Assembly: GCA_945952045.1 (NCBI GenBank)
Contig: CAMFHE010000011.1
Location: 1 to 64,000 of the forward strand
Source of the DNA: an uncultured Rhizobium sp.
Lineage (GTDB): Bacteria; Pseudomonadota; Alphaproteobacteria; Rhizobiales; Rhizobiaceae
Reading direction: 5' to 3'
Length of the DNA stretch: 64,000 nt
Positions 1-9,240 of the stretch are shown here, one piece after another. The position numbers were made by a program, and so were the translations under genes. Position 1 is the stretch's first letter. Each line of letters starts with the position of its first letter. A model generated the notes under the pieces. It did not search any database and was not told the DNA's origin. It saw nothing but the letters and a program-made list of their open reading frames with translations.

Positions 1-301
1 TTCCGCCGCCGCCGATGAACGGGCTTATAGAACCACCCCACCCAAACAGTCAACAGCATCATCACAAAAAAGATAGAAAACTTCTTATCTTATTGTTTTT
101 AATATAGAAAATTTGAATTCTCTCAAAGAGACCGGCAAAACCCCGGTTTCTGGATGCGGGCCGGCTGGCGTTTTTGACGGACCGAATGGCACAACGACTT
201 TTCCTCCATCCATAAACGAAAACGGCGGCCGCCATTGCGTCCGCCCTCTCCAAGAGTGCCCATTAAGCCTAGCATGCTGCCGATGGAAACCGGCCACTAA
301 A
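1..301. other. Intergenic left edge, no gene seen
   Basis: The first 301 bases lie before the stop codon of the MFS gene and hold no convincing coding frame. Bases 60-120 are clearly AT-rich, unlike the rest of the window, and contain a weak AAGATA/TATCTT hairpin at about 70-91 followed by a run of T. This could be a weak terminator but it has few G-C pairs. The only other recognisable element is a leftward promoter-like sequence at 24-53, listed separately. Confidence 0.5.
24..53 (-). promoter_or_regulatory. Outward-facing sigma-70-type promoter candidate
   Basis: On the minus strand the sequence has TTGACT (48-53) and TATAAG (24-29) separated by 18 bases, close to the housekeeping promoter consensus. 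It points out of the window to the left. From memory, rhizobial rRNA operon promoters have a similar TTGACT...TATAAG layout followed by CCCGTTC, so an rRNA operon or other strongly expressed gene may begin just outside. That identification is inference; only the two hexamers and their spacing are seen. Confidence 0.4.
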
Positions 302-1501
302 TCATGCCGGCCGCGCCTGCATGACGCGCGTGTAATGGCCGGGATCGAAACGCAGGTAGAGGAAAAAGACGCCGACGACGCAGGCGAGATGCATGAGCCA
401 GCCGGCGGCGAACCCGCCGCTGGTATCGTGCAGGAAGGCGGTGGCGAAGGGCCCGAGCGAGGCGATGAGAAAACCGCCGCCCTGCATCAGCGCCACCAGC
501 ACGCCCGCCTCCTCCGGTCGCGGCAGGTGATCCAGCGCGGTGACGATGGCCAAGGCAAAACTGCTGCCAAGACCGGCACCGCAAAGACCTGCCCAGACGG
601 CGGGTGCTGCCTGCGGCATGACGGCCAGACCGGCGAATCCGACGGCCTGCATCCCCAGTGTCAGGCAAAGAAAGGCGCGGCGGTCGATATTGCGGCGCGC
701 CAGGACTGGCAGTCCAAGGGCTGCGACGGCCTGACAAAGCGCCAGCAGCGCCACGAGATTGCCGCTGTCGCCGCTGCTCCAGCCGAGTGCCTGATAATAG
801 GCGGCAAGCCAGGCGACGACCGAGGAATAGCCGGCATTGACCAGGCCGAAGGCGAGGATCAGCGTCCAGGTGCGCGGTCGGCGCAGCAATTTACCGGTCA
901 GCGCCCTATCCGGACGGTTGCCGCGCGAATCCTTGAGAATGAGACAGGCCGCCGCGAAGGCGACGAGCGCGGGGGCGGCAAGCCAGGCCAGCGCCGGCCG
1001 CCAGCCGTAACCATGGTTTACCAAAAGCGGCGTCAACCGGGCGCCGAGCGCGCCGCCGCCCATCAGCATGGCCGAATAGAGCCCGGTAACCACGGGAATG
1101 TTCTTGGGGAATTCCGCCTTGATGATGCCGGGAAAGGCCGCCTGAATGAAGGCGACACCGGCACCGCACAGCGCCGCGGTGATCACCAACGTTACCCCAC
1201 CGGGCGCAAAAAGGCGCAACAGCGAACCCGCCGCCAGCACCAGAAGCGCGATCAGAATACCGCGCCGCGTGCCTAAGGTCGCTTGAATGGAAGGCGAGAC
1301 GAAGGCGCCGACGCCCATCAGCATCATCGGCAACAGCGTCAGGAGCGCCAGACTGCCATACCCCATACCGGTTTCGGCAACGATCTCCTTGAGGACCGGA
1401 CCCGGAGCCGTGAGAAACGGGCGCAGATTGAGAGCGATCAGCACCACGAGAACGAGCAGCAGCACGCGCCTTGCCGTTCCGGACTGATTGGCATTCGACA
1501 T
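302..1501 (-). CDS. MFS transporter, CynX/NimT-like
   Basis: A 399-residue inner-membrane permease of the major facilitator superfamily. It has about 12 hydrophobic segments, an N-terminal NLRPFLTAPGPVL stretch typical of the CynX/NimT (cyanate/2-nitroimidazole) branch, and a short basic loop (LGTRRGILIA) between helices 2 and 3. That branch moves small anions or drug-like compounds, but the substrate cannot be read from sequence. It is the last gene of a run of same-strand genes that starts with a dipeptide-type ABC transporter; the gap to the ankyrin gene upstream is only 56 bases, so it may be co-transcribed and export or import a product of the amidohydrolases. The start ATG is followed by a polar MSNANQSG tail before helix 1. 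Confidence 0.85.
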   Translation of the reverse strand: MSNANQSGTARRVLLLVLVVLIALNLRPFLTAPGPVLKEIVAETGMGYGSLALLTLLPMMLMGVGAFVSPSIQATLGTRRGILIALLVLAAGSLLRLFAPGGVTLVITAALCGAGVAFIQAAFPGIIKAEFPKNIPVVTGLYSAMLMGGGALGARLTPLLVNHGYGWRPALAWLAAPALVAFAAACLILKDSRGNRPDRALTGKLLRRPRTWTLILAFGLVNAGYSSVVAWLAAYYQALGWSSGDSGNLVALLALCQAVAALGLPVLARRNIDRRAFLCLTLGMQAVGFAGLAVMPQAAPAVWAGLCGAGLGSSFALAIVTALDHLPRPEEAGVLVALMQGGGFLIASLGPFATAFLHDTSGGFAAGWLMHLACVVGVFFLYLRFDPGHYTRVMQARPA

Positions 1502-1557
1502 AATCGGGTGTTTCCTTTGCGTTTCTTCTTGTTCTTGGGACTTTTCGGGGTGCGCGA

Positions 1558-2214
1558 CTACCCGCCCGCCGCCTGCAACAGTTTCACCATGGCATCGTAA
1601 CCGCGTTGGCGCGCGTGTTTGAGCGGCGTCATGCCTTCGCCATCCGCCAGACGCGGATCGGCACCGGCAGCCAGCAGCCTCTTGACGATCTCGACATGGC
1701 GGGGGCCGCCATCGCTGAGGATGATCGCTTCCAGAAGCGCGGTCCAGCCGAGCCGGTTGACATGATCGACCTTGACGCCGGCGGCGATCAGCATCTCCAC
1801 GGCCTCGACATGGCCACGCTCGGCAGCCGGGATCAGCGCCGTCCCGCCGAAGCGATTGGTGCTCTTCAGATCCGCGCCATGCGAGAGCGTCAGCTTGAGG
1901 ATGGGCAACAGGCCGCGCGCCCCGGCATAAAGATAGGGGCTGTCGTTGATATGGTCCTTGGCGTTGACGTCGGCGCCGGCCTCGATCAGCGCAGCCGCCG
2001 CCTCGACCCGGTTTTCATGGGTGGCGACCAGCAGGGCGGTGCGGCCCTCGCCGTCGCGCGCTTCGAGATCGACGCCTTTGGAGATCAGCGTGTGGATCGC
2101 CTCGACGTCGTTGGTGGCGGCTACGTGATGGAGGTCTGTCATGGTCCGGCCAAATCCGGTCGCTGGAAGGAAGATCAGCATCAAGGCGAGGATGGATCGC
2201 AGGACATGCGGCAT
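1558..2214 (-). CDS. Secreted ankyrin-repeat protein
   Basis: A 218-residue protein with a hydrophobic N-terminus ending around PATGFG that looks like a cleavable signal peptide, so a periplasmic location is likely. The rest is about five ankyrin repeats of about 33 residues, with the usual G.TAL..A...G...V...L...GAD.. pattern (for example EGRTALLVATHENRVEAAAA). Ankyrin repeats bind other proteins; no enzyme domain is present. It lies 33 bases after an amidohydrolase gene on the same strand and 56 before an MFS gene, so it probably belongs to the same operon. Its partner is unknown. A similar small periplasmic ankyrin protein occurs beside metabolic genes in other proteobacteria, but I cannot name a function here. 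Confidence 0.85.
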   Translation of the reverse strand: MPHVLRSILALMLIFLPATGFGRTMTDLHHVAATNDVEAIHTLISKGVDLEARDGEGRTALLVATHENRVEAAAALIEAGADVNAKDHINDSPYLYAGARGLLPILKLTLSHGADLKSTNRFGGTALIPAAERGHVEAVEMLIAAGVKVDHVNRLGWTALLEAIILSDGGPRHVEIVKRLLAAGADPRLADGEGMTPLKHARQRGYDAMVKLLQAAGG

Positions 2215-2247
2215 GGTCTTGGTTCTCCCCGACCGGTCGGTGCGCGC

Positions 2248-3690
2248 TTACTCGATCAGGTCGAGATCGCGGCTATGGCCCCAGAACATGCGCGGCGTTT
2301 GCAGCGCGTCGCGCAGATCGAGGCGATCGATCATCAGCTCGGCCTCGCGATGAGCGGCATCGAGAACCGCGTCCTCATCGACATGGAGAGCCACGCGATT
2401 GCGCAGCAGCACCTTGCCGCCGACCAGCACGGTATGGACGTCGTTGCCATTGGCGAAATAGGTAACGCGGTATTCCGGCATATGGGCGGGATAAAGATGC
2501 GCGCGGCGCAGGTCGACGAGGATGACGTCGGCCTTCTTGCCCGGCTCCAGCGAGCCGATCTCATGGTCGAGGCCGAGGACGCGGGCTGCGTCGATGGTGC
2601 ACATTTCCAGCGCCTTGCCCGGCGGAAGCCAGCTCGGATCGTGGAAATGGGTGCGGTGATAATGCATGCATTGCTGCATATGGCGGAACATGTCGCCGGA
2701 GCGATCCGGCGCGGTCGCATCCGAACCGATGGCGACGGTGACGCCGGCGTCCAGCAATTCCGTTACCGGGCAACGGGCAAGGATCGCGGCAATCGCGCTC
2801 GGATTATGGACGATGCAGGTGCCGGTTTCGGCGCAGATGGCGATCTCGTCCTCGTCGAGTCCGGTCGCATGCGACAGCAACGTGCGCGGCCCGAGAATGC
2901 CGAGCTGGTTGGCGATGCGCACGCTGCCCTTGGTGTGGCCGTCCTGGGTGAAAATCAGGCCACGCTCCTCCGCCATCCATTTGAGCTTGCGGGTTTCGGC
3001 AATCGCCTCTTCGGCGCCGGGCTTTTCCAGATGTTCCTGGTGCAACGTCGGGGTCAGAAGCGCGATGTGCAGCCGGTCCTCATTCGTGCGGTGCCAGCGG
3101 TCGATCAGCGTTTCGCAGGTGATGAACTGGTCTTCGAAGGTGATGGGATAATCGGTGCGGGTATTGCCGTCCCAGCTGGCGTAGGTCAGCGGATGCGGCG
3201 GGCGCGTCGAGCCGATCGCGACCACGGAGCGCGTGCCGATGCCGAGCACGCCTTCCATATGGGCATCGCCATATTCAGGCCGATCGGTGCGCATCACCGA
3301 GTCTCCGCCACCGAGCAGCGACACGCCGGTGGTGACCCCGAAGCGCAGCCGCTCCAGCGCGGCAAGCTGGGCTTCCGCATGCCAGAATTCCGGCGTCGAA
3401 CCGACGGTGTATCCGCCGGCGCAGGCCTTGTACCAGGGCTCGCTGCGGCCGCCGCCAATGGTCTTGACCAGGCCGTGGCCGGCATGGGCATGGGCATCGA
3501 CGAAGCCAGGCATGACCGCCATGCCGCGCGCATCGATGACCTCGCCGGCCGGATGATCGCGGGCGACCTCTTCCGAGGGGCCGACAGCGACGATGCGGTC
3601 GCCTTCGATGGCGACAGCGCCATCGGCGATGATGCGCCGTTCGGCGTCGACGGCGATGACGGTTCCGTTGCGGATGAGGATATCGGCCAT
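2248..3690 (-). CDS. Amidohydrolase, TRZ/ATZ family
   Basis: A 480-residue metal-dependent hydrolase of the ATZ/TRZ group, which removes amino or other groups from N-heterocycles such as guanine, S-adenosylhomocysteine and s-triazines. Visible metal and catalytic residues are the HxH pair in GFVDAHAHAGHG, histidines in FTQDGHTKGS and LLSHATGLDEDE, and the aspartate in VAIGSDATAPDRS. The C-terminal SLEPGKKADVILVDL closes the composite beta-sandwich. I chose the ATG at 3690 (MADILIRNG) over one nine codons upstream because AGGGAG lies a suitable distance before it and related proteins start with this strand. A hairpin lies between it and the ABC ATPase gene upstream. It is a paralogue of the protein at 9241-10608. 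The substrate is unknown; the linked oligopeptide-type transporter may supply it. Confidence 0.88.
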   Translation of the reverse strand: MADILIRNGTVIAVDAERRIIADGAVAIEGDRIVAVGPSEEVARDHPAGEVIDARGMAVMPGFVDAHAHAGHGLVKTIGGGRSEPWYKACAGGYTVGSTPEFWHAEAQLAALERLRFGVTTGVSLLGGGDSVMRTDRPEYGDAHMEGVLGIGTRSVVAIGSTRPPHPLTYASWDGNTRTDYPITFEDQFITCETLIDRWHRTNEDRLHIALLTPTLHQEHLEKPGAEEAIAETRKLKWMAEERGLIFTQDGHTKGSVRIANQLGILGPRTLLSHATGLDEDEIAICAETGTCIVHNPSAIAAILARCPVTELLDAGVTVAIGSDATAPDRSGDMFRHMQQCMHYHRTHFHDPSWLPPGKALEMCTIDAARVLGLDHEIGSLEPGKKADVILVDLRRAHLYPAHMPEYRVTYFANGNDVHTVLVGGKVLLRNRVALHVDEDAVLDAAHREAELMIDRLDLRDALQTPRMFWGHSRDLDLIE

Positions 3691-3723
3691 GGGCTCACGG
3701 TCTCCCTGTCGTTTCAAGAATGA

Positions 3724-3747
3724 CGGCAGGCGGCGGGCCGCCTGCCG
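3724..3747 (-). other. Intercistronic hairpin
   Basis: A perfect inverted repeat with ten-base arms (CGGCAGGCGG / CCGCCTGCCG) and a four-base loop sits between the stop of the ABC ATPase gene and the start of the amidohydrolase gene. There is no T-run after it on the minus strand, so it is more likely an mRNA-stability or processing element than a full terminator. Confidence 0.6.
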
Positions 3748-3755
3748 GGCTATGA

Positions 3756-5474
<1,719 letters not shown>

Positions 5475-5475
5475 C

Positions 5476-6378
5476 TCAGCGGGCCATCAGTTTGGGGTTG
5501 AAACGATCACGCAGGTAGTCGCCGATAACGTTGACCGCCAGCACGAGGATGACCAGCACGGCGGCCGGCATGACGGCAATCCACCACAGGCCCGAGAACA
5601 GGAACTGGTTGCCGATGCGGATCAGCGTGCCAAGCGACGGATAGGTCGGCGGCATGCCGGCGCCGAGGAAGGACAACGTCGCTTCCGTCAGGATCGCGCC
5701 GGCGAGATTGATGGTGGCGATGACCATCACCGAGCTCATGACGTTGGGCAGGATATGCCGGGCCATGATGCGGCCGGACGGCAGGCCGATCACCTTGGCG
5801 GCGCGCACATAGTCGCGCGACACCTCGACCATGGTCGAGGCGCGCACCGTGCGCGCATATTGCACCCATTCGTTGACCGAGATCGCGAAGATCAGGATCA
5901 GCGGCGCCCATGTCAGCACCGTATCGGTGCCGAGCTGTGCCCGCGCGATGCCGCTGATCAGCAGCGCCACCAGAATGGTCGGGAAGGAAACGAGGATATC
6001 GGCGATGCGCATGACGATGCTGTCGACCATGCCGCCGAAATAACCGGCGATCAGGCCGAGCATGACGCCGAGGGCGGCGGCGAACAGCACCGCGCCGATG
6101 CCGATCAGCACCGAGATGCGCAGGCCGAACAGGATGACCGAGACGAGGTCGCGGCCCTGATTGTCGGTGCCGAGCAGAAAGCGCGGATCGCCGCCCTCCA
6201 TGAAGGCCGGCGGAATCTCCATGTCCATCAGCGAATAGGAGGAGACGTCGCGCGGATCCATCGGCGCAATCATCGGGGCGAAGATCACCAGGATGAGCAT
6301 GAGCGCCAGAATGAAGAAGGCGATCATAACGGAAACCGGGGGAAGCCGGTGCAACAGGGATTGCCGGGCCATGGCCAT
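5476..6378 (-). CDS. Dipeptide-type ABC permease, DppC-like
   Basis: A 300-residue inner-membrane permease of the DppC/OppC type. It has an N-terminal helix, a periplasmic loop with the family's FLLGTDNQGRDLVSVILFG motif, and the cytoplasmic EAA loop (around YVRAAKVIGLPSGRIMARHI) that contacts the ATPase. The start ATG at 6378 overlaps the stop of the upstream dppB-like gene by one base (TAATG), which supports this start over a much longer open frame that reads back into that gene. It forms the transport channel with the product of 6378-7343. Confidence 0.93.
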   Translation of the reverse strand: MAMARQSLLHRLPPVSVMIAFFILALMLILVIFAPMIAPMDPRDVSSYSLMDMEIPPAFMEGGDPRFLLGTDNQGRDLVSVILFGLRISVLIGIGAVLFAAALGVMLGLIAGYFGGMVDSIVMRIADILVSFPTILVALLISGIARAQLGTDTVLTWAPLILIFAISVNEWVQYARTVRASTMVEVSRDYVRAAKVIGLPSGRIMARHILPNVMSSVMVIATINLAGAILTEATLSFLGAGMPPTYPSLGTLIRIGNQFLFSGLWWIAVMPAAVLVILVLAVNVIGDYLRDRFNPKLMAR

Positions 6379-7343
6379 TATTTCATCCTCAGTCGGGGGT
6401 CGATGAAGGTGTAGAGAATGTCGACGATCATGTTGATCAGCACGAACAGGAAGCCGACGAACAGCAGGTAAGCCGAGAGCACCGGAATATCCGGATAACC
6501 GACCGCATTGGTGAACAAGAGGCCCATGCCCGGCCATTGGAACACCGTCTCGGTGACGATGGCGAAAGCGATGAGCTGGCCGATCTGCAGGCCGGTGACG
6601 GTGACGACCGGCATCAGCGCGTTGCGCAGCGCCAGCTTGCCGTAGATGTAGGATTTCGGCAGGCCGCGGGCGAAAGCGAAGCGGATGTAATCCGACGACA
6701 GCACGTCGATCATTTCCGAGCGCACCAGCCGCATGATCAGCGTCAGCTGGAACAAGGCCAGCGTGATCGACGGCAGGATCAGCGATTTCAGGCCGGAAAG
6801 GGTGAGGAACCCCGTCTGCCACAGGCCGAGATCGACGAGATCGCCGCGCCCCGACGACGGCAGCCAGCGCAGATTGACGGCAAAGACCAGGATGAGCAGC
6901 AGACCGGTGACGAAGGTCGGCATGGAAATTCCGACCAGCGTCGCCGACTGCGTCAGCCGTGATATCATGGCATGCGGCTTCAGCGCCGAGAGAACGCCGA
7001 GCGGAATGCCGATGGCGAGCGCCAGGACGGTGGCGACGATCACCAGTTCAAGCGTTGCCGGCAGGCGATTGAGCAGCAGATCCGTCACCGGCTGCTGATA
7101 GCGGAAGCTGGTGCCTAGGTTGCCGGTCAGCACATTGCCGACGAAATGCATGAACTGCACCGGGATCGACCTGTCGAGACCGAGCGTGGCGCGCAGCGCA
7201 TCCTTTTCCGCCTGTGTCGCGCCCTCGCGCACCATGGAGGCGACGGGATCGCCGACGAAGCGGAACATGATGAAGGCAATGGCCGTCACGGCGACCATCA
7301 CGAGGATGGCCTGCAGTAGCCTGACCGAAAGAAGTCTGATCAT
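6378..7343 (-). CDS. Dipeptide-type ABC permease, DppB-like
   Basis: A 321-residue permease of the DppB/OppB type with six membrane segments. The N-terminal helix is followed by the conserved VGDPVASMVREGATQAE region (family pattern GDP...), and the EAA loop is seen near DYIRFAFARGLPKSYI. It pairs with the DppC-like protein. It begins 156 bases after the stop of the binding-protein gene, and that gap holds a strong hairpin. Substrate is unknown. Confidence 0.93.
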   Translation of the reverse strand: MIRLLSVRLLQAILVMVAVTAIAFIMFRFVGDPVASMVREGATQAEKDALRATLGLDRSIPVQFMHFVGNVLTGNLGTSFRYQQPVTDLLLNRLPATLELVIVATVLALAIGIPLGVLSALKPHAMISRLTQSATLVGISMPTFVTGLLLILVFAVNLRWLPSSGRGDLVDLGLWQTGFLTLSGLKSLILPSITLALFQLTLIMRLVRSEMIDVLSSDYIRFAFARGLPKSYIYGKLALRNALMPVVTVTGLQIGQLIAFAIVTETVFQWPGMGLLFTNAVGYPDIPVLSAYLLFVGFLFVLINMIVDILYTFIDPRLRMK

Positions 7344-7431
7344 CGAAGTGTCCTTGGCGCAGGGAGCGAGCCCATAAGGGCGAGACCGACCATTCGCTCC
7401 GCATTCTCCGCGCTGTCTTCAGCGTGGGCAA

Positions 7432-7482
7432 AATCCGGCCGGATTGCGATACGATCCCGGATGACTTGCACCACCGGGATCG
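7432..7482 (-). other. Hairpin after the binding-protein gene
   Basis: Between the binding-protein gene and the permease genes lies a perfect nine-base inverted repeat (CGATCCCGG, 7452-7460; CCGGGATCG, 7474-7482; loop 13) preceded by a 14-base palindrome AATCCGGCCGGATT (7432-7445). In ABC operons a structure at this place often protects the upstream mRNA or partly stops transcription, giving more binding protein than permease. There is no clear T-run, so a stabilising role is more likely than termination. Confidence 0.55.
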
Positions 7483-7499
7483 CGCCTCGGGAGAACCCG

Positions 7500-9074
7500 T
7501 TACTTCTTGACCTGGGCGAACCAGGGACGAACGTATTCGTCGGCGAATTGCGGCATATCCACCTTGGTGCTCATGGCCCAGGCAACCGGCTGCTGATGCA
7601 GCGGGATATAAAGAGCCTGATCATGGGCGATGCGGAAGGCCTGCTTCATCATGTCGACGCGCTTGGCTTCGTCCAGCTCGACGGCTGCGGCATGCGACAG
7701 CTTGTCGATATCGGCATTGGACAGCTTGTTGGTGTTGCTGCCGCCGAAGACGCCGTCATTGGTGGTGAGCAAGGATTGCAACGCGCTGAAGCCGTCCATC
7801 GGCGGCAGCGAAGCCCAGCCGAGGAGATAGCTGTCGAACTCGCCCTTGTCCGTGCGCGGGAAATAGGTCGTCTTGCTTTCGACGCTCAGATCCGCCTGCA
7901 CGCCGATCTTGGCCCACATGGAGGCAATCGCCAGGCAGATCTGCTCATCGGCAATGTAGCGGTCGTTCGAGCAGGCAAGGCCGGTCTTGAAGCCATCGGG
8001 ATAGCCGGCTTCGCTCAGCAGCGCCTTGGCTTTGGCAACGTCATAGGGCATCGGCGTATCGATGGACTGGTCGTAACCGGTGACCTCAGGCGCCACAAGC
8101 AGGCCGGAGATGCGCGACTTGCCGCGCATCAGGCGCTTCTGGATGGTGTTGAGGTCGATTGCGCTCCACAGGGCCTGACGTACGCGAACGTCGAGCATCG
8201 GGTTCGGCTTGCCGGGCATGGCATGCAGTTCCGGCTGATAGTTCAGGACCAGGAAAATGGTGCGCAGCGACGGATTTTCGACGACCTTCAGGCCTTCGGT
8301 GTTGCTGATGCGGTCGATATCCTGCAGCGGAACCGGCGCGATCATGTCGACTTCGCCCGACAGCAGGGCCGCGACGCGGGTGGCGTCGGAGGCGATCGGA
8401 CGGAATTCGACCTCGTCGAGATTGTGCTGCGCCTTGTCCCACCAGTCCTTGTTGACTTCGAAGACCGAACGCGAATCCGGCTCGTAGGACTTCAGCTTGA
8501 AGGCGCCGGTGCCGTTGGCGTGGTTGCTGGCATAGGTGACGACGCCGGTCGAGGCATTGCCCGGCTTCAGCGCATCATGGGCTTCCATCCACGGCTTGCT
8601 GAGCATGTAGATGGCGGCGAGATCGTTGAGCAGCAGCGGATAGGGGCCGCGCAGGATGAGATCGACGGTGTAATCGTCCACCTTCTCGACGCCGGTCACG
8701 GCGGAGAGGTTTTCCTTGTTGCGCGCGCCCGGATCGATCTGGCGCGCGATCGTGGCGACCACGTCGTCGGCATTGAAGGTCTGGCCCTCGTGGAATTTCA
8801 CACCCTGGCGCAGCTTGAAGCGCCAGCGGTTCGGCGCGATCACTTCCCAGGAGGTGGCAAGCGCCGGCTCCAGCTTCAGGTCCTTGTTCCGGCGCACCAG
8901 CGGATCGAACACCATATGCTGGACGCTCTGGGTGAAACTGTCCACCTGCGCGTTCGGATCGTAGGAGATGACATCGCCGGCGGATGCCCAGCGCAACGTT
9001 TCCGCAAAGGCCGGCGCCGAGAGCGGCGCCAGGATTGCCAACCCTGCCAAAAGGGTCTTCATGTAAGCTTTCAC
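7500..9074 (-). CDS. Periplasmic solute-binding protein, DppA/OppA family
   Basis: A 524-residue family-5 extracellular solute-binding protein. The first 24 residues form a signal peptide ending in APAFA, and the mature part has the family's LRQGVKFHEGQTFNADDVVA motif near residue 90. It captures the solute in the periplasm for the DppBC/DppDF transporter encoded downstream. The start is taken as GTG at 9074, because GGGAG lies seven bases upstream; an ATG four codons later (9062) has no well-placed ribosome site. It is the first gene of the leftward operon and is divergent from the second amidohydrolase gene, with a 166-base shared control region. Confidence 0.92.
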   Translation of the reverse strand: MKAYMKTLLAGLAILAPLSAPAFAETLRWASAGDVISYDPNAQVDSFTQSVQHMVFDPLVRRNKDLKLEPALATSWEVIAPNRWRFKLRQGVKFHEGQTFNADDVVATIARQIDPGARNKENLSAVTGVEKVDDYTVDLILRGPYPLLLNDLAAIYMLSKPWMEAHDALKPGNASTGVVTYASNHANGTGAFKLKSYEPDSRSVFEVNKDWWDKAQHNLDEVEFRPIASDATRVAALLSGEVDMIAPVPLQDIDRISNTEGLKVVENPSLRTIFLVLNYQPELHAMPGKPNPMLDVRVRQALWSAIDLNTIQKRLMRGKSRISGLLVAPEVTGYDQSIDTPMPYDVAKAKALLSEAGYPDGFKTGLACSNDRYIADEQICLAIASMWAKIGVQADLSVESKTTYFPRTDKGEFDSYLLGWASLPPMDGFSALQSLLTTNDGVFGGSNTNKLSNADIDKLSHAAAVELDEAKRVDMMKQAFRIAHDQALYIPLHQQPVAWAMSTKVDMPQFADEYVRPWFAQVKK

Positions 9075-9092
9075 GAGGATTCTCCCATCTTC

Positions 9093-9204
9093 GTATACAT
9101 ATTTTCAGAAATTTTGGATACGATGTGTTCCCGAAATGACTGTACATCTGCTGCACACAATATCAAGATAGCAAAAATGGTTTTTGACGCCGCACTGTCA
9201 AAAA
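9093..9204. promoter_or_regulatory. Divergent control region with two operator candidates
   Basis: The 166 bases between the divergent dppA-like and amidohydrolase genes hold GTATAC (9093-9098), inside CGTATAC...GGATACG, and an inverted repeat with eight-base arms, TTTTTGAC (9181-9188) and GTCAAAAA (9197-9204). GntR/FCD regulators often bind short palindromes around GTATAC, and a GntR/FCD gene lies downstream at 11885, so these are reasonable operators. Which protein binds which site is inference. Confidence 0.4.
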
Positions 9205-9240
9205 AGCGACTCGCAAGACACCGGGAGGGGGAAAATTCAG

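Noticed and set aside
70-91. AT-rich hairpin at the left edge as a terminator
   Set aside because: Stem is six weak A-T pairs with a large loop; no gene end is nearby in the right direction.
1606-3723. Very long open frame on the plus strand over the ankyrin and amidohydrolase genes
   Set aside because: It is antisense to two genes with clear family motifs. In high-GC genomes the complementary frame often lacks stop codons.
6379-6822. Longer version of the DppC-like permease
   Set aside because: The extension reads the other frame of the dppB-like gene; a TAATG overlap marks the true start.
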